DNA of 5,850 bases from a bacterium (GTDB lineage Bacteria; Desulfobacterota_D; UBA1144): positions 8,437 to 14,286 of the forward strand of contig NZXA02000029.1 in NCBI GenBank assembly GCA_002697665.2, given 5' to 3'. Below are positions 1 to 4,805 of the stretch, piece by piece (position 1 is the stretch's first letter; every line of letters starts with the position of its first letter). The notes beneath the pieces were generated by a model. That model was given only the letters and a program-made list of their open reading frames with translations, did no database searches and was not told where the DNA came from. The position numbers were made by a program, and so were the translations under genes.

Positions 1-71
1 TTAATAGCTTGGTCAAAGCTTATAGATTTATTATCATGTAAAATTTGCTTTTCTAATTTGGTTAAATCCAT
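1..71 (-). CDS. Partial N-terminus, possible radical SAM enzyme (MqnE/MqnC/BioB type)
   Basis: Only the first 23 codons are present; the gene runs off the left edge. The ATG at 71-69 is preceded by AAGGA (plus-strand 81-85) with a 9-base gap, the best-spaced ribosome binding site in the window, so the start is well supported. The peptide begins MDLTKLEKQILHD and continues NKSISFDQAI. This resembles the short helical lead-in of MqnE, MqnC and BioB, where a 'K-L/I-x-x-x-I-L-x-x-x-x-I-S-x-x-x-A-I/L' pattern comes before the radical SAM core; the mqnC product in this window has a similar one (KIIRNERVSSEDAL). Since mqnC lies nearby on the same strand, aminofutalosine synthase MqnE is the most attractive guess. 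That is inference from 23 residues: the cysteine motif lies outside the window, and biotin synthase or an unrelated protein cannot be excluded. Confidence 0.5.
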   Translation of the reverse strand, partial: MDLTKLEKQILHDNKSISFDQAI

Positions 72-97
72 TTAATCACATCCTTAAATCAATATCT

Positions 98-126
98 ATT
101 TTACATATAATGTATATTTAATTCAA
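98..126 (-). promoter_or_regulatory. Putative sigma70-type promoter for the left-edge gene
   Basis: Read on the minus strand, TTGAAT (plus 126-121) is followed after 17 bases by TAAAAT (plus 103-98). The second matches the -10 consensus at five of six positions and the first matches the -35 consensus at four of six. It would give a leader of about 20 bases that includes the AAGGA ribosome binding site. In DNA this AT-rich, such matches can occur by chance. Confidence 0.35.
106..111 (+). promoter_or_regulatory. Putative -10 box for the 171-residue gene
   Basis: A perfect TATAAT lies 27 bases upstream of the ATG at 139, which would place transcription start near 118. No good -35 element is found: TTAAAT at 84-89, 16 bases upstream, matches at only three positions. 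The box lies inside the spacer of the opposing minus-strand promoter candidate. Confidence 0.25.
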
Positions 127-138
127 ACAATAATCATT

Positions 139-654
139 ATGAAAAACTTAATTTATGATTTAAAACATAGCATTTGGGAAGAACTTAGAGATAACTTTTT
201 ATTATGTATTGACATAGGTGAATTCAATGATGATTTATTTTATGGTGAGGATATACCTAGAGTTTTTTATGATAATAAAGTAGTGTTGCCCAATAAAATT
301 GCTAAAAAAGCAATTAACTCAGACAAATCAGGTGAAATTTATAGATTTGTAGTAAATTGTTTTGTTTTGTGTATAGGGTTAAAACTCTCATTAGTTCAAA
401 AAAGTTGCGAAATTCTAGCAGACACTTATTGCGCGTTGAGTTTTGGGAGTTTAGATAGAAATAATACACAATTCGAACAATTGTATTTCATAAAACTAGT
501 AGAAGATGACTTACCTGATAAGGACTTTAGGCTTTTTACAAAGGAGGAAAAGAAGGTAATAATTAATAAGATCTATCTAAAAATAATTGAATGGCAAAAA
601 AACAAAGAATTATATATTTCAGAGATTAATTTTTTGAAGGAAAAAATTTATTAG
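139..654 (+). CDS. Hypothetical protein, 171 residues
   Basis: I do not recognise this protein. It begins MKNLIYDLKHSIWEELRDNF and appears soluble and mixed alpha/beta. There is no signal peptide. The most hydrophobic stretch (about residues 70-86, FVVNCFVLCIGLKLSLV) contains a lysine and is too short to call a membrane segment with confidence. Five cysteines are present (23, 74, 78, 90, 98), with a CxxxC at 74-78 but no CxxC metal motif. The C-terminal third (about 134-170) is lysine-rich and probably helical. No Shine-Dalgarno sequence precedes the ATG. A 516-base open frame in DNA this rich in TAA is unlikely by chance, so I think the gene is real. It is divergent from the left-edge gene and its TAG overlaps the stop of mqnC by four bases, so it sits on the opposite strand between two possible menaquinone genes. 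Function unknown. Confidence 0.72.
   Translation: MKNLIYDLKHSIWEELRDNFLLCIDIGEFNDDLFYGEDIPRVFYDNKVVLPNKIAKKAINSDKSGEIYRFVVNCFVLCIGLKLSLVQKSCEILADTYCALSFGSLDRNNTQFEQLYFIKLVEDDLPDKDFRLFTKEEKKVIINKIYLKIIEWQKNKELYISEINFLKEKIY
628..648. terminator. AT-only inverted repeat at a convergent gene junction
   Basis: An 8-base perfect inverted repeat (AATTTTTT at 628-635 and AAAAAATT at 641-648) flanks a 5-base loop, GAAGG. It lies just past the mqnC stop on the minus strand and inside the last codons of the plus-strand gene. The stem has no G-C pairs and no separate downstream T tract, so it is at best a weak bidirectional terminator. The position at a stop-to-stop junction is the main argument for a role. 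Confidence 0.25.
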
Positions 655-1721
655 TACATCTTAATTGTGTTATAAAAAGTATCTCTTTGGATAGGAAGAA
701 ACCCTTCCGATTCAATAACATGAACTATTTCATCAACCCCCGCTTTATATGGATTATTCGCAGACTTTAAAACGTTTTCTTGTAATAAGGTTCCACCAAC
801 ATCGTTTGCACCATAATGAAGGGATGCGCCACCAACCTTAAAACCTTGGGTAAACCATGAGCCTTGAATATATTTGAAATTATCGAGAAAAATCCTACAT
901 AAACCTAATACTCTTAAATACCTATCACCACCTACTTCTGTTGAAATTTTATTTTCCATAAATGTATTTTCCGGTTTGAACGTCCAAGGTATAAAAGATA
1001 AAAAGTTTTTTGTTGTATCTTGAAGATCTCTAATTCTTTGAAGATGTTCAATAATATCATAATCACTTTCAGCATGCCCGAACATCATCGTAGCGGTTGT
1101 TTTGAAACCTATATGGTGCGCTTCTTCTGTAATTTTCATCCACTCATCTGCGTTAATTTTAAGAGGACTAATTTTTTTTCTAATATCATTATTTAAAACT
1201 TCTGCACCGCCTCCTGGAATAGTTCTTAATCCTAAATCCCAAAACTTCTGCAATATTTCCTTAGTCTGTTTTTTTGAATATTTAGCAATAGAGGATATTT
1301 CTGGAGCAGAGAAAGCATGTAAATGTATTCCGGGGACTTCTTTAACTACTCTATCTATTATTTCAAAATAATAATCAAGCGCAATGTCAGGATTATGGCC
1401 CCCTTGGAGTAAAACAGTTGTGGCTCCATTATGGTATGAAGTTTTTACAATCTCAATGATTTTATTTATGCTCAGCAGATATGAATCCTTACTGCTTTTC
1501 TTCCTCCAAAATGCACAAAATAAACACTCAGTATCACATATGTTTGTATAGTTTGGGTTTGTATCAACTACAAATGAAACCTTATTTGAAGGATCAATGA
1601 TTTTTTTTCTTAAAGTTGCAAGTTGTCCAATTTCTAATGTTGAAAAATTTTGGATTATATACAACGCATCTTCAGAGGATACTCTTTCATTCCTAATGAT
1701 CTTATTAACTAATTCAGACAT
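651..1721 (-). CDS. mqnC: Cyclic dehypoxanthine futalosine synthase (radical SAM)
   Basis: MqnC is a cytoplasmic radical SAM enzyme that cyclises dehypoxanthine futalosine into its cyclic form in the futalosine route to menaquinone. The 356-residue length is normal for the family. The radical SAM CxxxCxxC that binds the 4Fe-4S cluster is C62, C66 and C69, in the context NICDTECLFCAFWR. Other family signatures are LQGG at 105-108, HLHAFSAPEI at 133-142, LRTIPGGGAE at 165-174, TTATMMFGH at 208-216, FIPWTFKPENT at 243-253, and GANDVGGTLLQENV at 304-317. The LQGG and FIPWTF stretches favour MqnC over MqnE, CofG or CofH. The ATG at 1721 gives the expected short helical lead-in, but no Shine-Dalgarno sequence precedes it. 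The TAA overlaps the stop of the convergent 171-residue gene by four bases. The gene is divergent from the HPr/Enzyme I operon. It implies menaquinone-based respiration. Confidence 0.93.
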   Translation of the reverse strand: MSELVNKIIRNERVSSEDALYIIQNFSTLEIGQLATLRKKIIDPSNKVSFVVDTNPNYTNICDTECLFCAFWRKKSSKDSYLLSINKIIEIVKTSYHNGATTVLLQGGHNPDIALDYYFEIIDRVVKEVPGIHLHAFSAPEISSIAKYSKKQTKEILQKFWDLGLRTIPGGGAEVLNNDIRKKISPLKINADEWMKITEEAHHIGFKTTATMMFGHAESDYDIIEHLQRIRDLQDTTKNFLSFIPWTFKPENTFMENKISTEVGGDRYLRVLGLCRIFLDNFKYIQGSWFTQGFKVGGASLHYGANDVGGTLLQENVLKSANNPYKAGVDEIVHVIESEGFLPIQRDTFYNTIKMY

Positions 1722-1727
1722 AATTTT

Positions 1728-1755
1728 ATTAAAACAAAATTAACATTAAATTCAA
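1728..1755 (-). promoter_or_regulatory. Weak promoter candidate for mqnC
   Basis: On the minus strand, TTGAAT (plus 1755-1750) is followed after 16 bases by TTTAAT (plus 1733-1728). Transcription would begin almost at the mqnC ATG, giving a leaderless or near-leaderless message. That would fit the lack of a ribosome binding site. The same TTGAAT hexamer serves as the -35 candidate of the left-edge gene. The support is weak given the base composition. Confidence 0.2.
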
Positions 1756-1768
1756 ATAAATATATAAA
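1740..1768 (+). promoter_or_regulatory. Sigma70-like promoter for the HPr/Enzyme I operon
   Basis: TTAACA at 1740-1745 and TATAAA at 1763-1768 are separated by exactly 17 bases, and each matches its consensus at five of six positions. Transcription would start near 1775, leaving a leader of about 16 bases before the ATG at 1791. A GAGGT (1784-1788) in that leader is a ribosome binding site, although only two bases separate it from the ATG. No operator palindrome is evident. Confidence 0.5.
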
Positions 1769-1790
1769 ATAGTTTAAAATTAAGAGGTAT

Positions 1791-2483
1791 ATGAAAAAAG
1801 TCGTACTTATAATATTAATTCTTACTTTTTCGTCCACAGGGTCAGAAGTAAAAAAATTTTTTAATCCAAGAACAATAATTGTTGATGAAATTGATAAATT
1901 TTTTAAAAACAGAGCTAAATTGACCAATAATATAAAACTTAAAAGTAAGGTTAGCTATGTTTTTAAAGATGGAAAAGAATTTAAGTTTAAAAAGAAATTT
2001 GAATTAAGTGATAAAAATACAATTAAAATTAAGATATATAAATTTGGAATAAAAATTGCAGAGTTTTATTCAGATGGTGAAAAGGCTAAATTAAAAAGAG
2101 TTTTTAAGGATGATAGAGAACGTTTAGAAGAAAATTTAAATTTGAGTATTTTTAGTAAAAAAAGACTTGATCTTCCTATTAAAACAAATGAACTTATTCA
2201 AATAATAAGTTCAAATATTTTTACACCTTTGCAATCAGCAAAAATTATTCAAAGAAATGATTCATTACTTTCAATATCAGAAGATAATATCGATTTTATT
2301 ATAAATTCAAATATGGAGATTGAAAAAATAATAATCCAAGATGGTAGAAATGCTTATATAGAATATTCTGACTATCGCATAATAGAAAATTCGTCATACA
2401 AAATACCTTTTAATGTTTATCTTAAAACAGAAAATTTCACAATGTTGATAAATCATCAAAATGCTATAATTAGAAATAAATGA
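1791..2483 (+). CDS. Exported protein with probable LolA/LolB/DUF4292-like fold
   Basis: This 230-residue protein opens with a Sec-type signal peptide: MKK, then a hydrophobic core VVLIILILTF, with cleavage likely near SSTG/SE around residue 17. There is no cysteine anywhere, so it is not a lipoprotein and should be periplasmic. The mature part is lysine-rich and alternates short beta strands, for example KSKVSYVF and KFKKKFEL (about 52-72), then TIKIKIYKFGIKIAEFYSDG (about 76-95). The C-terminal third has the pattern 'IEKIIIQDG-x-NAYIEYSDYRIIENSSYKIP-x-NVYLK', which resembles the half-barrel of LolA/LolB and DUF4292 proteins that carry lipids or lipoproteins to the outer membrane. The family call is inference from this strand pattern, without a decisive motif. 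It is the first gene of the operon and its TGA overlaps the HPr ATG as ATGA, so the two are probably translationally coupled. Why an envelope protein precedes HPr is unknown. Confidence 0.75.
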   Translation: MKKVVLIILILTFSSTGSEVKKFFNPRTIIVDEIDKFFKNRAKLTNNIKLKSKVSYVFKDGKEFKFKKKFELSDKNTIKIKIYKFGIKIAEFYSDGEKAKLKRVFKDDRERLEENLNLSIFSKKRLDLPIKTNELIQIISSNIFTPLQSAKIIQRNDSLLSISEDNIDFIINSNMEIEKIIIQDGRNAYIEYSDYRIIENSSYKIPFNVYLKTENFTMLINHQNAIIRNK

Positions 2484-2746
2484 GAAAAAAACTAAAAATA
2501 ATAAACAAACTAGGATTACATGCTAGAGCGTCATCAAAATTTGTTGAAGTTACCAATAAATATAAATCTGAAATATTTATTGAATTTAATGATATTAAAG
2601 TCAATGCTAAGAGTATATTAGGATTATTGTCTCTTGCAATTTCCTTTCATGATGAATTTGAAATATTTATTGAAGGTGAAGATGAAGATAAAGCGCTTGA
2701 TGAAATAAATAATCTAATAAAAAATAAATTTGGTGAATCTGAATGA
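2480..2746 (+). CDS. ptsH: Phosphocarrier protein HPr
   Basis: HPr is the small cytoplasmic phosphocarrier that accepts phosphate from Enzyme I on a histidine and passes it to Enzyme II A domains. The 88 residues match the usual size. The active site is GLHARAS at 12-18, with H14 as the phosphorylated histidine and R16 beside it. The second signature, NAKSILGLLSLA at 42-53, holds S45, which aligns with the regulatory serine (Ser46) phosphorylated by HPr kinase in many bacteria, so dual phosphorylation is possible. The C-terminal helix (about 69-84, DKALDEINNLIKNKF) is typical. No Shine-Dalgarno sequence precedes the ATG; translation probably relies on the ATGA overlap with the gene before it. 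A second ATGA overlap joins it to Enzyme I, the usual partner. Confidence 0.95.
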   Translation: MRKKLKIINKLGLHARASSKFVEVTNKYKSEIFIEFNDIKVNAKSILGLLSLAISFHDEFEIFIEGEDEDKALDEINNLIKNKFGESE

Positions 2747-4485
2747 GTATATCTAAAAAGGGAATTTCAGTTTCGCCAGGATTTTCCATAGGAAATATAG
2801 TTTTGATTAATCAGGCTAGAACTATTGTTGATAAGAAAAAAATAAATAAGAATAAAATATATCATGAAATAAACAGGCTACAGAAAGCTGTTGAAAACTC
2901 AATCAGAGAAATAAGTGAATTAAAAAAAAGTTCCAATTATAAATTAAAATCTGAACATATAGATATACTTGATTTTAATATTTTAATTCTGGAGGATGAA
3001 ATACTTGCTTCAGAAGTTATACAAAAAATTAAGAAAGAATTGATTAATGCTGAATGGGCATTGAATAGTGTTTTAACTGAAAAAAGTAAAAATTATTCAA
3101 AAGTTAAAGATATTTATATGCAGGAGAGATTGGCTGACTTCTATTATATTGGTGAAAGAATAATAAAAAACCTCAGAGGAACCTCTGACAATTTATTAGA
3201 ACTCCCAAAAAATTCAATTCTTGTTGCACATGATTTGTCGCCGGTTGATGCATTGAAATATTGTAAAAATAAAAATGTCATAGGACTTTTAATGGATTTA
3301 GGCGGAGCAACATCCCATACGGCTATTATTGCAAAATCTTTAAGTATTCCTGCAATAATGTCTTTGGGAGATATAAGTCAGGTTCTACAGCCAGGTAAAA
3401 AAGTATATATTGATGGTTACAAAGGGATTGTCACATGGCAGCTTAAAAAAGAAGAGAAAGATGAAATTCTTAAGTTAAAAGACGAATACAATATAATTGA
3501 AGAAAATTTATTAGAATTTTCAAAATTACCATCAAAAACTAAAGATGGCATAGAAATCTTGATTAAGGCAAATATTGAAATTACTTCTGAACTTAGCTCC
3601 GCAATTAGATATGGAGCGCAGGGGATTGGAATGTATAGAACAGAATTTTTATATACAACCAATGAAAGATTTCCAACTGAAGACGAACAGTTCGAAGATT
3701 ACAAAAAACTTTTTAATACTAATAGTTTTGATAGCGTTACCATAAGGACGCTAGATATTGGTGGAGATAAAAATTTTTTTCAAAAAGATGAAATAAATCC
3801 TGCGATGGGGTTACGGGGTATAAGATATTCCTTGACGAATACAGAGACATTTATTGATCAAGTAAAAGCTATTTTCAGAGTGTGTATTGATACCAAAAAA
3901 AAGATAAGAATTTTGTTGCCTATGGTATCAGTTTTAGATGAAATAATCGAAGCTAAATCGATTATAGAGAATCTTGGCAATCTATCTGGTGCAAACGGCT
4001 TATTTGAAATTGGAGTGGTTATTGAAACTCCCTCGGCTGCTATAATGTCAAAAGAAATAAGTGAAATAGTAGACTTTATTAGTATTGGTACAAATGATTT
4101 AGTTCAATATATATTGGCGGCTGATAGAAATAATGAAGAAGTCAGGCCAATCCTAAACTATTATCAGCCAGCTGTTATAAGAATAATAAAAGATATAGTT
4201 AGAAGAGCTCAGAAAGATACTTATATTTCTATTTGTGGTGAAATGGCAAATGATATTTTAAGCTTACCATTATTTATTGCTCTTAAAATAAATGAATTAA
4301 GTATGAATTGTCATTCAATTCCAATTATAAAAAGTGTAATTAATGAACTAGAGTATGATGAATGTAAGTCGGCATTTGACAGGTGCCTGCAAATGAATAA
4401 ATCTATTGATATAAATACTATTTTAAAACAATTGATCAACAAAAAAATAGAAAAAGCTAAGTCAATAATTCAATATGAGATATAA
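2743..4485 (+). CDS. ptsI: Phosphoenolpyruvate-protein phosphotransferase (PTS Enzyme I)
   Basis: Enzyme I takes phosphate from phosphoenolpyruvate onto a histidine and gives it to HPr in the cytoplasm. At 580 residues it is close to the E. coli length of 575. Domains in order are the HPr-binding helical region (about 25-145), the swivelling phosphohistidine domain (about 150-235), and the PEP-binding TIM barrel (about 255-575). The active histidine is H192 in LGGATSHTAIIAKS. The barrel carries GIGMYRTEFLY (294-304), TIRTLDIGGDK (333-343), NPAMGLRGIRYSL (352-364), VVIETPSAA (425-433), ISIGTNDLVQY (446-456) and ICGEMAND (497-504) with the catalytic C498. Small departures from E. coli include GGATSH for GGRTSH and DRNN for DRGN, neither at a catalytic residue. 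The ribosome binding site is GGTGA (2732-2736), six bases before the ATG and inside ptsH. No Enzyme II component is in the window. Nitrogen-type PtsP is unlikely because there is no N-terminal GAF domain. Confidence 0.96.
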   Translation: MSISKKGISVSPGFSIGNIVLINQARTIVDKKKINKNKIYHEINRLQKAVENSIREISELKKSSNYKLKSEHIDILDFNILILEDEILASEVIQKIKKELINAEWALNSVLTEKSKNYSKVKDIYMQERLADFYYIGERIIKNLRGTSDNLLELPKNSILVAHDLSPVDALKYCKNKNVIGLLMDLGGATSHTAIIAKSLSIPAIMSLGDISQVLQPGKKVYIDGYKGIVTWQLKKEEKDEILKLKDEYNIIEENLLEFSKLPSKTKDGIEILIKANIEITSELSSAIRYGAQGIGMYRTEFLYTTNERFPTEDEQFEDYKKLFNTNSFDSVTIRTLDIGGDKNFFQKDEINPAMGLRGIRYSLTNTETFIDQVKAIFRVCIDTKKKIRILLPMVSVLDEIIEAKSIIENLGNLSGANGLFEIGVVIETPSAAIMSKEISEIVDFISIGTNDLVQYILAADRNNEEVRPILNYYQPAVIRIIKDIVRRAQKDTYISICGEMANDILSLPLFIALKINELSMNCHSIPIIKSVINELEYDECKSAFDRCLQMNKSIDINTILKQLINKKIEKAKSIIQYEI

Positions 4486-4490
4486 ATATT

Positions 4491-4805
4491 TTGAAATTAT
4501 ATATAGATAAAAAGTGTAAAATTTGTGAAAATTTTGGAAAAATTATTAAAGAAAAGAATAGCATGATTGAAATCAAGGATTATAGAGAGAAGTGCTCAGA
4601 ATCAATATTGTTTGAGGATGGTAGTAAAGTTTATTATGAATTCAATGCAATTCATCGGGCTTTGTCATGTGCTGGAAAAAAAAATATAGTACTTAATATA
4701 GTTCTAAAATTACCAAATAGAATTCAGAAAATTTTGTATAAAATATTATCAAAAAATAGAAAGATTATTTCTCTTTTTTTCCCTCGTAATCAAACCAAAA
4801 CCTAA
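4491..4805 (+). CDS. Small CxxC protein, DCC/DUF393 thiol-disulfide oxidoreductase-like
   Basis: This 104-residue protein starts LYIDKKCKIC, with a CxxC at C9 and C12. It fits the 'YFDGDCPLC' opening of the DCC (DUF393) family, a thioredoxin-like group predicted to have thiol-disulfide activity, although the third D of the usual D-x-x-C-x-x-C pattern is replaced by KK. The middle (38-59, SILFEDGSKVYYEFNAIHRALS) matches the family's 'dG.vy.g.dAi..al' segment. The end (74-97, LPNRIQKILYKILSKNR followed by hydrophobics) matches its 'lP..l.d.lY..la.nR' tail. It is slightly short for the family. The start is TTG, five bases after the ptsI stop; an in-frame TGA at 4476-4478 rules out a start further upstream, and the next ATG (4563) would lose the CxxC. 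No clear ribosome binding site is present. It is likely cotranscribed with ptsI. Its last 41 bases overlap the convergent aldolase-family gene. Confidence 0.75.
   Translation: MKLYIDKKCKICENFGKIIKEKNSMIEIKDYREKCSESILFEDGSKVYYEFNAIHRALSCAGKKNIVLNIVLKLPNRIQKILYKILSKNRKIISLFFPRNQTKT

Noticed and set aside
1102..1371. Plus-strand 89-codon open frame inside mqnC
   Set aside because: It is antisense to conserved MqnC motifs and has no recognisable product or ribosome binding site, so it is a shadow frame.
1735..1742. TAATTTTG on the minus strand, matching the Bacteroidota -7 promoter motif TAnnTTTG
   Set aside because: The nearest upstream TTTG is only 10 bases away rather than about 19-21, so the pair does not form that promoter type; chance is likely in AT-rich DNA.
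1709..1927. Minus-strand 72-codon open frame across the mqnC/operon gap
   Set aside because: It overlaps the mqnC start and the signal peptide region of the exported protein, and its hydrophobicity comes from AT-rich antisense codons.
3417..3662. Minus-strand 81-codon open frame inside ptsI
   Set aside because: It is fully antisense to the conserved Enzyme I barrel and has no independent support.
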